Shown: positions 1 through 5,632, counted from the stretch's first letter. The stretch is 6,472 nucleotides of DNA from an uncultured bacterium (GCA_900551675.1 URXH01000098.1:1-6472), one strand, 5' to 3'. Numbers and translations are program-made. The notes: a model not told the origin generated them from the letters alone.

Positions 1-1
1 A

Positions 2-811
2 TATGAAGTACAAAATCTTGTTGATAAATATAAATACGAAAAAGAAGAGTATCCATATACTATTTTAGATGATAATACAAAGGAGTCTATGTCAATTGAT
101 ATAACAGATGATTTAAAAGATCAATTTGATAAGGAAGGTGTAAAAGAAGGCGATAAAGTCGAATTATATACTATAGATTTAAATAAAATTGGCGCTGAGA
201 ATATTACTAGAGGGATAAAAAAAGATAACAATTTAAAAGATGTATATGCCTTTTCAGAAAAAACAGGAATTGTATATTATATAAAAGGTTACAAAGTTGG
301 AAAAAATGTATATTATACTTTAACTGATGAATTAAAAGGTCAAATTGGATATGGAAAAGATACATCAAATATATCAAATAGTAAAGTTATTTCCGAAACA
401 GCAAGTATGGATTATGTACAAGATGGTTTAGTACTTTTGTTGGATGGAATTCATAATATAAGGGGAGGACATAGCACAAATACTAATGTATGGGAAGATT
501 TAAGCGGAAATAATTATGATGTTACAATGAAAAACATAACAATAAATGAGAATAATATGTATTTTAGCGGAGATACATCCATAATGTATTCATCAAATAA
601 TATTGATGCAGTATCAGTAGAAATGGTATTAGAGTTAGAAGAATCACCTAGTGGTTCACAGTATATAGCTTCATTTGGCTCACTATATAAAATTTTAGCT
701 TGGAGTCCGGATGTTAAAGGCTTTTCATTAGGACATGTAAAGAAAAGGTATTTAGTAGAAGATTTATATAAAAAAAATTCAATTTGCAATATAATAAACA
801 ATCTTTGTTAA
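2..811 (+). CDS. LamG-like (concanavalin-fold) surface or pilin-like protein, 5' partial and probably 3' truncated
   Basis: The reading frame is open from the window edge, giving 269 visible residues, so the true start lies upstream. The ATG at 89 follows AGGAG by only 3 nt and sits inside continuous coding sequence, so I treat it as internal. The first ~130 residues are charged and Tyr-rich, with a stretch around YAFSEKTGIVYYIKGYKVG like the conserved middle of Clostridia prepilin-like proteins (from memory). From GLVLLLDGI (about residue 141) a LamG/concanavalin-like domain begins, with the typical WEDLSGNNYDVT segment and then VEMVLELEE. That domain normally runs well past 130 residues, but here the frame ends soon after SLGHVKKRY in an atypical Cys/Asn/Ile-rich tail, so the C-terminal third seems lost. 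No membrane segment or sorting signal is visible in the retained part. Likely extracellular, binding carbohydrate or another surface ligand. Its very low G+C differs sharply from the next gene. Function is inferred from fold only. Confidence 0.65.
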   Translation, partial: YEVQNLVDKYKYEKEEYPYTILDDNTKESMSIDITDDLKDQFDKEGVKEGDKVELYTIDLNKIGAENITRGIKKDNNLKDVYAFSEKTGIVYYIKGYKVGKNVYYTLTDELKGQIGYGKDTSNISNSKVISETASMDYVQDGLVLLLDGIHNIRGGHSTNTNVWEDLSGNNYDVTMKNITINENNMYFSGDTSIMYSSNNIDAVSVEMVLELEESPSGSQYIASFGSLYKILAWSPDVKGFSLGHVKKRYLVEDLYKKNSICNIINNLC

Positions 812-909
812 GATATTTCAAAAAAGCACATTTAAAGGCAATCATTACTTTTGTAGTATTTAGTGTATTTTTTACTGTTAAAAATTGTAACATTATACAC
901 AAGAATTAG
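772..909 (+). other. Out-of-frame coding-like remnant after an A8 tract
   Basis: A 45-codon stretch plus a TAG stop is open in the frame one base behind the LamG gene. It begins within the run of eight A at 770-777. The translation (about KQSLLRYFKKAHLKAIITF followed by VVFSVFFTV) looks like a cationic segment leading into one membrane helix. It has no ATG start. It could be the original C-terminus of the upstream gene after a frameshift, the tail of a different deleted gene, or chance in AT-rich DNA. The rest of the 812-1010 gap holds only the promoter of the next gene. Confidence 0.25.
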
Positions 910-939
910 TTCTTAAGGATTATATTTTTTACCCGTTTG

Positions 940-948
940 TGGTATAAA
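940..948 (+). promoter_or_regulatory. Extended -10 promoter for the GH57 gene
   Basis: TGGTATAAA matches the extended -10 pattern TGnTATAAT with one mismatch. No good -35 box is present at 17 bp (TTATAT at 920-925 is poor), which is tolerable for an extended -10 element. Transcription would start near 955, leaving a leader of about 55 nt. Confidence 0.45.
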
Positions 949-1000
949 TAATATATAAGTAAGAATTATAGTTATATAATAATTCGTTTAAATGAGATAT

Positions 1001-1005
1001 GGAGG
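1001..1005 (+). promoter_or_regulatory. Shine-Dalgarno GGAGG that sets the GH57 start
   Basis: GGAGG lies 5 nt before the ATG at 1011. The upstream in-frame ATG at 999 overlaps this site and has no ribosome site of its own, so 1011 is preferred. Confidence 0.8.
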
Positions 1006-1010
1006 CAAAA

Positions 1011-2729
1011 ATGTCAGTAGGACAATTCGTATTTATGTTACACAGCCACCTTCCTTATTACAGAAAAGCCGGTATGTGGCCTTTCGGGGAAGAAAACCTT
1101 TATGAATGTATGGCAGAAACATACGTTCCATTGCTGAATGCAATATCTGAGTTGTATGATGAAGGTATCAAAGCAAAACTTACGGTAGGTATTACCCCGA
1201 TTCTGGCAGAACAGCTTAACGACAGATATCTGCAGGAAGGTTTTGTTAAATACCTTGATTCAAGAATTGCACAGGTATCTAAGGATTTAGAAAGATATCC
1301 TGATCCTAAAGTTGCTCATTCTCAGCACTTAAAATACCTGGCAAAATATTACTTTGACTGGTTTTCTAACATCAAAGATGCTTTCGTAAATAAATACGGA
1401 ATGGACTTAATTGCCCAATTTAAAAAATACCAGGATTTAGGTTGTATTGAAATTACGACATCAGGAGCAACACACGGATTTTCACCGCTTCTTGCTACTG
1501 ACAGCAACCTTAATGCTCAATTTAAAGTAGGTTCTGATACTACAAAAAGATTATTCGGGAAAAAAGCTTGCGGATGCTGGCTTCCTGAATGCGCTTACAG
1601 ACAGGGATATGAATATGTCGGGAAAGACGGTAAAAAGCACTGGAGACCGGCAATTGAAGTAACATTACAAAATAACGACATTGAATACTTCTTCACTGAA
1701 TCTCATGTTATAGAAGGCGGAAATTCAATAGGAAACAGACGTGTAATCGGTGTTTATGGAAATATTGAATACATCCCGCTTCCTGAACGTCCTGCAACAG
1801 GTTATGACACATATTCTGCTTACTGGTTACCGGATGCTCAGGTTGCTGTTATGGGAAGAAATGACAGAGCAGGCTATCAGGTCTGGTCAGCTGCTGATGG
1901 ATATCCGGGGGATGGAGTTTACAGAGAATTCCACAAAAAAGACGACAAATCTGGTATGCATTACTGGAGAATTACTTCGCCGACTACCGATTTAGGCGAT
2001 AAAATGCTTTATGACCCTGTTTTGGCGTTAAATAAAGTTAATGAAAATACAGACCACTATACAACCTTAATTTATCACATGCTCAACGATTACAAAAATG
2101 CAACAGGTAAAGAAGGTCTTGTTATGGTTTCATTCGACACAGAACTTTTCGGCCACTGGTGGTTCGAAGGTGTTGAATTTATTAAACAGGTAATTAAAAA
2201 ATTCGCAACATACTTACCGGAAGTTGAAAGAATGACAGCAGGTGAATATATTCATAAATATCCGCCTAAAGAAGCTATACAAATTCCTGAAAGTTCATGG
2301 GGACAGGGCGGACACTTCTATGTATGGAATAACCATTTAACAGAATGGATGTGGCCTATAATTCATGCCTGCGAAAAACGAATTAATGCAATTGCAGACA
2401 AATATCCGGAAATTCCTCAGGATAAACTTCTGCATAGAGCATTAAATCAGATGGCAAGAGAAAATCTGTTATTGCAAAGTTCTGACTGGCCGTTTTTGAT
2501 TACGACATGGCAGGCTAAAGACTATGCTACGGACAGATTTAGAGAACATGTTGACAGATTTGAAACAATCTGCGATATGATTGAAAGCGGTAATATTGAT
2601 GAAGCAAAACTAAAAGAAATTGAAAGCATCGATAACTGCTTCCCTGTAATTGATTACAGAGTTTATCAATCAATAGAAGAAGGTGTAATCCCGCAGCAAT
2701 CGGCTAAACTTGCACCTCTATATAACTAA
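1011..2729 (+). CDS. GH57 family 1,4-alpha-glucan branching enzyme
   Basis: A 572-residue cytoplasmic enzyme that cuts an alpha-1,4-glucan chain and rejoins it through an alpha-1,6 bond during glycogen synthesis. All five GH57 signature regions are visible: HSHLPY (residues 11-16), GATHGFSPLL (152-161), GCWLPECAY (188-196) with the expected nucleophile Glu194, FDTELFGHWW (375-384) with the expected acid/base Asp376, and PESSWGQGG (426-434). The helical C-terminal domain typical of GH57 branching enzymes follows, including LQSSDWPF at about 488-495. There is no signal peptide. Length is slightly above the 520-530 residues of characterised bacterial and archaeal members and nothing is missing. 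The gene stands alone between its own promoter and terminator, with no glgA, glgC or glgP beside it. The WLPECAY and LQSSDWPF motifs favour branching enzyme over GH57 amylase or 4-alpha-glucanotransferase, though activity in this family is hard to tell from sequence alone. The start is set by GGAGG at 1001-1005. Confidence 0.92.
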   Translation: MSVGQFVFMLHSHLPYYRKAGMWPFGEENLYECMAETYVPLLNAISELYDEGIKAKLTVGITPILAEQLNDRYLQEGFVKYLDSRIAQVSKDLERYPDPKVAHSQHLKYLAKYYFDWFSNIKDAFVNKYGMDLIAQFKKYQDLGCIEITTSGATHGFSPLLATDSNLNAQFKVGSDTTKRLFGKKACGCWLPECAYRQGYEYVGKDGKKHWRPAIEVTLQNNDIEYFFTESHVIEGGNSIGNRRVIGVYGNIEYIPLPERPATGYDTYSAYWLPDAQVAVMGRNDRAGYQVWSAADGYPGDGVYREFHKKDDKSGMHYWRITSPTTDLGDKMLYDPVLALNKVNENTDHYTTLIYHMLNDYKNATGKEGLVMVSFDTELFGHWWFEGVEFIKQVIKKFATYLPEVERMTAGEYIHKYPPKEAIQIPESSWGQGGHFYVWNNHLTEWMWPIIHACEKRINAIADKYPEIPQDKLLHRALNQMARENLLLQSSDWPFLITTWQAKDYATDRFREHVDRFETICDMIESGNIDEAKLKEIESIDNCFPVIDYRVYQSIEEGVIPQQSAKLAPLYN

Positions 2730-2741
2730 AACTAAAAAACA

Positions 2742-2779
2742 AAAAAACAGCTTCTTATATATTTAAGAAGCTGTTTTTT
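2742..2779. terminator. Bidirectional terminator between convergent genes
   Basis: CAGCTTCTTA (2748-2757) pairs perfectly with TAAGAAGCTG (2764-2773) around the 6-nt loop TATATT. An A run on the left and six T on the right give a U-tract to both strands. The U-tract for the plus strand overlaps the stop codon (2778-2780) of the minus-strand gene. Confidence 0.9.
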
Positions 2780-3536
2780 ATTGCATAAATTCCTTTGTTA
2801 TACCGGGAAACATCAGCTTATCCTGTCTTAATGCCAGCAATAATGCTTCTTCGCCAGGTATATCCAACCTTTTTATATCTCTAAAGCTTATTTTTGAGTT
2901 ATCTTTCAGATTAGAAAAGTATTGTTTACAAAGATTTTTGTATTTTAAAAACATATTAGAAGCAAAATCAGCCGTTCCAAGCCATGGATCAATAACTATA
3001 GTATTTTTTGTAACTTTACCGTCAAACATTGAACCATCACGATTAAACACACAAACTGAATGATCAATATTTAAATTATTAACATTCAGTCCTGCAGTAC
3101 AGGCATTATCAACGCCGTTAAGTTTCAAAATTGCTTCTGCTAACATTGCATCTTCCCCGCAATTGCCGATTTTATTATACTTTAATTGCCCTATTAAGTT
3201 ATTTACTCTTCTGGAGTCAGTTTTACAGCCGTACTGCCATTCTTTTCTAACTCTGTTTAATTTATCAATCAGACGCTTTTGCCAATCAAACATAGCAATA
3301 AGTTTTAATTCTTTAAAATTAAACGGGGCTGAAAAATGAAATGGATTTTGGTTTAAAAATTCATTATACAACTCAGGATTTTTTTGTTTAATCTTTAACA
3401 TAGGCGCGTTGAATCTTGTAGTAGAAACATGCGGATATGCAGTATTTACAACATGACATACCCACTGCGCATCTTTAATCTGGGGACATCTTCCTTTAAA
3501 GGAAAAATTATTGTTTATATTATTCACACTATTCAT
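2778..3536 (-). CDS. Transglutaminase/papain-like Cys-His-Asp protein with N-terminal FSFKG motif
   Basis: A 252-residue protein of unknown function. Residues 122-140 carry KIGNCGEDAMLAEAIL, then DHSVCVFN at 158-165 and IVIDPWLG at 180-187. These match in order and spacing a transglutaminase-like or papain-like triad: Cys126, His159, Asp183. Folds of this type cleave or crosslink proteins, or deamidate glutamines; several secreted bacterial effectors share the NCGE...DH...DPW pattern (family knowledge). The N-terminus is Asn-rich and leads into FSFKG at 11-15, a short motif I recall at the start of many Gastranaerophilales proteins, of unknown role. No classical signal peptide or membrane helix is seen. 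The region from 16 to 120 holds a conserved-looking AQWVCH and basic helices. No clear ribosome site precedes the ATG; an AGG lies about 18 nt away. It is monocistronic and shares a terminator with the GH57 gene. A catalytic role is likely; the substrate is unknown. Confidence 0.8.
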   Translation of the reverse strand: MNSVNNINNNFSFKGRCPQIKDAQWVCHVVNTAYPHVSTTRFNAPMLKIKQKNPELYNEFLNQNPFHFSAPFNFKELKLIAMFDWQKRLIDKLNRVRKEWQYGCKTDSRRVNNLIGQLKYNKIGNCGEDAMLAEAILKLNGVDNACTAGLNVNNLNIDHSVCVFNRDGSMFDGKVTKNTIVIDPWLGTADFASNMFLKYKNLCKQYFSNLKDNSKISFRDIKRLDIPGEEALLLALRQDKLMFPGITKEFMQ

Positions 3537-3620
3537 ATAAAAATAAACGTGCCTGAAAAAATAAATTGCTACTAAAAAACAATTAATTTACACTTTTTCA
3601 TAAAAAAATAAATAACCTAC

Positions 3621-3649
3621 TTGCAAAAAAAAAATCAGCATATTATAAT
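3621..3649 (+). promoter_or_regulatory. Promoter of tRNA-Asp
   Basis: TTGCAA (-35, 4 of 6) and TATAAT (-10, perfect) are separated by exactly 17 bp, and the spacer contains a run of ten A. The start would fall near 3656, leaving about 27 nt before the mature tRNA. The rest of the 3537-3682 gap shows nothing else I can support. Confidence 0.75.
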
Positions 3650-3682
3650 AAAAAATGTCGACAGACACTGATAAATAAATAA

Positions 3683-3757
3683 GGGAGCGTAGCTCAGTTT
3701 GGTTAGAGCGCATGCCTGTCACGCATGAGGTCGCGAGTTCGAGCCTCGTCGTTCCCG
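3683..3757 (+). tRNA. tRNA-Asp (anticodon GTC)
   Basis: A complete 75-nt cloverleaf. The acceptor stem GGGAGCG/CGTTCCC has one G-T pair, the D arm is GCTC/GAGC, and the anticodon stem CATGC/GCATG frames the loop CTGTCAC with anticodon GTC. The T arm is GCGAG-TTCGAGC-CTCGT, and the discriminator is G73. The gene does not encode CCA: GAAT follows the acceptor stem. The 3' 18 nt form one half of a direct repeat with 3954-3971, which marks this tRNA as an integration target. Confidence 0.96.
3740..3757 (+). repeat. Direct repeat copy 1: tRNA-Asp 3' end (candidate att core)
   Basis: CGAGCCTCGTCGTTCCCG, covering the T-loop to discriminator base of tRNA-Asp, is repeated exactly at 3954-3971. Copies of a tRNA 3' end are the classic footprint of integration by phage- or island-type recombinases. 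Confidence 0.75.
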
Positions 3758-3761
3758 AATT

Positions 3762-3792
3762 AAAAAGCGGTAGATTTTTGCTACCGCTTTTT
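3762..3792 (+). terminator. tRNA-Asp terminator
   Basis: AAAAAGCGGTAG (3762-3773) pairs perfectly with CTACCGCTTTTT (3781-3792) around a 7-nt loop. It starts 5 nt after the tRNA. Its 3' end overlaps the stop codon (3791-3793) of the minus-strand chimeric ORF. Confidence 0.88.
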
Positions 3793-4849
3793 AATTTTGA
3801 ATGATAGGAGAGAGAACCGTTAATTGCGAGTTCGGCGGATTTGCGGACGGATGGCGTGAACGTAGTGAACAAATCCGGATAGCGAACAGATTGAGCCGGC
3901 TAAAGCCATAAGGCTTTGAGGCGAAACTCTGTGAGCGTGGAGCAAATCCAAGACGAGCCTCGTCGTTCCCGCCATTTTTAAAATTAGCACCTTCGGGTGC
4001 TTTTTTAGTGCTTGTAGTCTGCATTTGAGCTTGTTCGAGAGTCACTATTTTATTTGCTTTTTTTAATAGACTATTAAAGACCGGATACAGCTCTATATCT
4101 AGCTTTTTGTTATAATAGGTTATTTTCGATATAACTAGCTTTGTTATAAAACTTTTATCCTCAATTGAACCTTTTAAAAACATTTCGTGTGCATTTTTTG
4201 TAAAACTTAAAAGTTGCTCACAATTATTGTAAAATTGTTCATCAGCAACATCTAACATACTCAGCTGCTCCATCAACTCATTTTTCTCTTTTCTCCACTT
4301 CTTGTTTTGTATTCTCCAAAACTCTTCATCAATAACTCCCTCACATTTGTCGATATAAGACTTTTCTATGAGCTTCTGTAATCGACTAATCTTTGCATTG
4401 ATAGTCTTTACACAATTGCGTTGATAACTGTTTTTCTTTTCGTGCAGCTCCATCACTTTTCTTGCAATAACATCATTTATTTTTTGAGATGGTGCAGTTG
4501 CCCATACACCATATTCCTGAATAATTTCTTTTGCAATTTCACGACCTTGAGCATTATTCCATTTGTCCATATTTTCTTCACCTTTAGATTGTCCCATGTC
4601 TTTATTCCCTTGCATTTCATGATAATCTCCAGCAAATTTTGCAATATGTTTACCTGCAAATAAAGCAAGCTGTGCCTGCATGTAAGTATGTTTAAAGGCA
4701 TCTGCTTCATTATTCCAAGTAGCATGAGAGCCAGTTCCCATTTCAAAACAATATTTTTTTTGATATTTTGTAGTTGCATCAAATACATAACTGCTATATT
4801 TTTTAGCAGGATAGTTAAACGGATTTACATTATTATTTTTTTGTTTCAT
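3791..4849 (-). CDS. Chimeric ORF: DUF6973-like domain fused to a serine recombinase C-terminal tail
   Basis: A 352-residue frame with three unlike parts. Residues 1 to ~138 contain NNEADAFKHTYMQAQLAL, GDYHE and MDKWNNAQGREIA. This resembles an uncharacterised His/Asp-rich domain I recall as DUF6973 (family name from memory). Residues ~141-277 contain SRLQKLIEKSYIDKCEG, IDEEFWRIQNKKW and FITKLVISKITY, the coiled-coil and final beta segment of a large serine recombinase. The catalytic serine domain and zinc ribbon are absent. Residues ~281-352 are translated from a terminator hairpin, the tRNA-end repeat and the GC-rich segment, so they are not a native C-terminus. The start at 4849 is well supported by AAGGAG 7 nt upstream. 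The fusion is in frame with no stop at the joint (about 4425-4440), so a protein may be made, but it more likely records a deletion that joined two genes. The function of the N-terminal domain is unknown. Confidence 0.6.
   Translation of the reverse strand: MKQKNNNVNPFNYPAKKYSSYVFDATTKYQKKYCFEMGTGSHATWNNEADAFKHTYMQAQLALFAGKHIAKFAGDYHEMQGNKDMGQSKGEENMDKWNNAQGREIAKEIIQEYGVWATAPSQKINDVIARKVMELHEKKNSYQRNCVKTINAKISRLQKLIEKSYIDKCEGVIDEEFWRIQNKKWRKEKNELMEQLSMLDVADEQFYNNCEQLLSFTKNAHEMFLKGSIEDKSFITKLVISKITYYNKKLDIELYPVFNSLLKKANKIVTLEQAQMQTTSTKKAPEGANFKNGGNDEARLGFAPRSQSFASKPYGFSRLNLFAIRICSLRSRHPSANPPNSQLTVLSPIIQN
3796..3953. other. GC-rich, hairpin-containing segment between the tRNA-end repeats
   Basis: Positions 3831-3970 contain 76 G/C in 140 bases (54%), against 19-35% in the flanks. 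Visible structure: CGGATTTG (3836-3843) pairs with CAAATCCG (3870-3877), and the same arm could pair with CAAATCC at 3943-3949. There are palindromes ATCCGGAT (3873-3880) and AGCCGGCT (3894-3901), a perfect hairpin AAAGCC-ATAA-GGCTTT (3902-3917), and a direct repeat GTGAAC spaced by 3 nt (3857-3862, 3866-3870 region). No convincing protein is encoded on the plus strand. It could be a structured RNA, a mobile-element end rich in recombinase-binding repeats, or a short interspersed repeat. Confidence 0.5.
3954..3971 (+). repeat. Direct repeat copy 2: displaced tRNA-Asp 3' end with CCA
   Basis: The same 18 nt as 3740-3757, but followed by CCA, so the full tRNA tail GCCA is encoded here. Two bases to its left extend an inner palindrome to GACGAG-C-CTCGTC (3952-3964). 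It is followed by its own terminator at 3986-4006, as expected for the original end of a tRNA gene moved away by an insertion. Confidence 0.75.
3986..4006 (+). terminator. UUCG-loop terminator behind the displaced tRNA end
   Basis: AGCACC and GGTGCT flank a TTCG tetraloop closed by C-G, an exceptionally stable loop, followed by six T. It points along the plus strand, away from the minus-strand ORF that reads through it. It is probably the original tRNA-Asp terminator. Confidence 0.85.
4019..4429 (-). pseudogene. Remnant of a large serine recombinase (C-terminal coiled coil only)
   Basis: About 137 residues inside the chimeric ORF match the end of large serine recombinases: a long charged coiled coil (EFWRIQNKKWRKEKNELMEQ), the Phe/Lys-rich AHEMFLKGSIEDKSF, and the closing strands KLVISKITYYNKKLDIELYP. 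The catalytic resolvase domain, the recombinase domain and the zinc-ribbon cysteines are not found upstream in any frame, so this is a relic that cannot recombine DNA alone. The candidate attachment repeat lies only about 50 bp beyond its end, the usual place for an attP site next to such a gene. Which recombinase made the repeat is not known. Confidence 0.7.
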
Positions 4850-4856
4850 TATAATT

Positions 4857-4862
4857 CTCCTT
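4857..4862 (-). promoter_or_regulatory. Shine-Dalgarno AAGGAG for the chimeric ORF
   Basis: On the minus strand AAGGAG lies 7 nt before the ATG at 4849, an ideal distance. It fixes the start and shows that the N-terminal domain was a translated gene. Confidence 0.8.
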
Positions 4863-4873
4863 ATGTTATAAGT

Positions 4874-4879
4874 ATTATA
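4874..4879 (-). promoter_or_regulatory. -10 box for the chimeric ORF
   Basis: A perfect TATAAT on the minus strand, placing a start near 4867 and a leader of about 18 nt that includes the ribosome site. No good -35 is found at 16-18 bp, so this is tentative. It overlaps the proposed start codon of the divergent plus-strand ORF. Confidence 0.4.
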
Positions 4880-5265
4880 TGCGGTTAGATAAATATATTT
4901 CGTTAAGTCTTTTTTCTTTAAACTCTTATTTCATTGTTGCAGAGATACTTTATGTATGCTTCATCTATAAGTTTATAGATCAAATTTTTCCGATTTTTTT
5001 TATTTCAACACAAACTATATGTTCAATATATTCATTTTTTATGTATTTGAACATTTTATTATTGATTCTATTTTGTATTGAAAAACAGATTCGGAAAAAA
5101 TCCCCTAAATTTTTATTCAAAATAAATTTCAAAAATAAAACAATTAGAACTGCATATAGAGCATTTTTTTATTTCGGCTATTACTTTTCTATTTTGAACC
5201 TATTTATTTTTATACTATTTATATTTACTATATCGTTTTTATGGACACCTCCCTTATATTTTTAA
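4879..5265 (+). CDS. Small hypothetical membrane protein, three to four helices
   Basis: A 128-residue ORF, almost entirely hydrophobic and very rich in Phe, Ile, Leu and Tyr. Helices are predicted by eye at about 8-30, 36-66 (one long or two short) and 94-121. A strongly basic loop at 69-90 (KQIRKKSPKFLFKINFKNK) should be cytoplasmic. The ending WTPPLYF looks like a real terminus. No family is recognised. It starts only 29 bp from the divergent chimeric ORF. No ribosome site is visible before the ATG, and its start overlaps the -10 box on the other strand, so the start or even the gene is uncertain. G+C of 19% over 4981-5100 means a long open frame could arise by chance, but the alternation of helices and a basic loop argues for a real gene. 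Confidence 0.45.
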   Translation: MRLDKYISLSLFSLNSYFIVAEILYVCFIYKFIDQIFPIFFISTQTICSIYSFFMYLNILLLILFCIEKQIRKKSPKFLFKINFKNKTIRTAYRAFFYFGYYFSILNLFIFILFIFTISFLWTPPLYF

Positions 5266-5269
5266 GCAC

Positions 5270-5303
5270 TACAAATTTGGGTTCATTAGAATCCTGATTT
5301 GTA
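5270..5303. repeat. Imperfect inverted repeat in the intergenic gap
   Basis: TACAAAT (5270-5276) pairs with ATTTGTA (5297-5303). Inside, GGGTTC (5279-5284) pairs with GAATCC (5289-5294) with one G-T pair, around loop ATTA. There is no T run on either strand, so it is a poor terminator. The rest of 5266-5378 shows nothing else. Confidence 0.4.
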
Positions 5304-5622
5304 ACTATTTATCAGCATAAACAAGTGGTATCAGAACATTATACCATTCAAATCAAAGATCCGTCAACATTTAAAATTCTAAAAGCCTTTTCTACCTAAA
5401 CGTTGAGTTCTTAAGTGAATTATTTCAATTAATTCTTCAGTAGTCAAATCGCATACCCTTGCCTGCTCATCAACTCTAAACGTTAAACCTTTTATAATTT
5501 GAATATATTCTTGTGGCTGCATATTTGCATACTGCTTTAGCGTTGTTGTAAGATATGCGTGACCCACATTTTGAGAAATAGCCTTTATCTCGCGACCATT
5601 TCTTGCCAATCTGAATGCTGTA

Positions 5623-5632
5623 TCTACTCTAC
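5623..5632. repeat. 5-bp tandem duplication breaking the integrase
   Basis: TCTACTCTAC on the plus strand (GTAGAGTAGA on the coding strand). The second unit shifts the frame and makes the TAG at 5626-5624. Deleting one unit joins ...FRHLAV to DTAFRLARNGRE with no other change. Confidence 0.85.

Noticed and set aside
89..811. ATG at 89 as the true start of the LamG-like gene
   Set aside because: The same frame is open to the window edge with fitting protein sequence (for example VDKYKYEKEEYPYTILDD), and the AGGAG is only 3 nt from the ATG.
514..902. Minus-strand ORFs opposite the LamG-like gene
   Set aside because: They lie antisense to a recognisable domain, have no ribosome sites and show AT-driven Phe/Ile/Leu content.
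999..1010. Upstream ATG at 999 as the GH57 start
   Set aside because: It overlaps the GGAGG that serves the ATG at 1011 and has no ribosome site of its own. The family N-terminus fits the 1011 start.
1750..1995. 81-residue plus-strand ORF inside the GH57 gene
   Set aside because: It lies in another frame of a fully conserved gene and shows no ribosome site or domain.
3588..3872. 94-residue minus-strand ORF over the tRNA
   Set aside because: It is mostly the antisense of tRNA-Asp and its terminator, with an AT-rich tail and no ribosome site. It is a well-known type of false ORF.
4421..4788. Overlapping ORFs on both strands within the chimeric ORF
   Set aside because: They are shadows: the frame used has AAGGAG and recognisable domains, while the others are low-complexity and hydrophobic by base composition.
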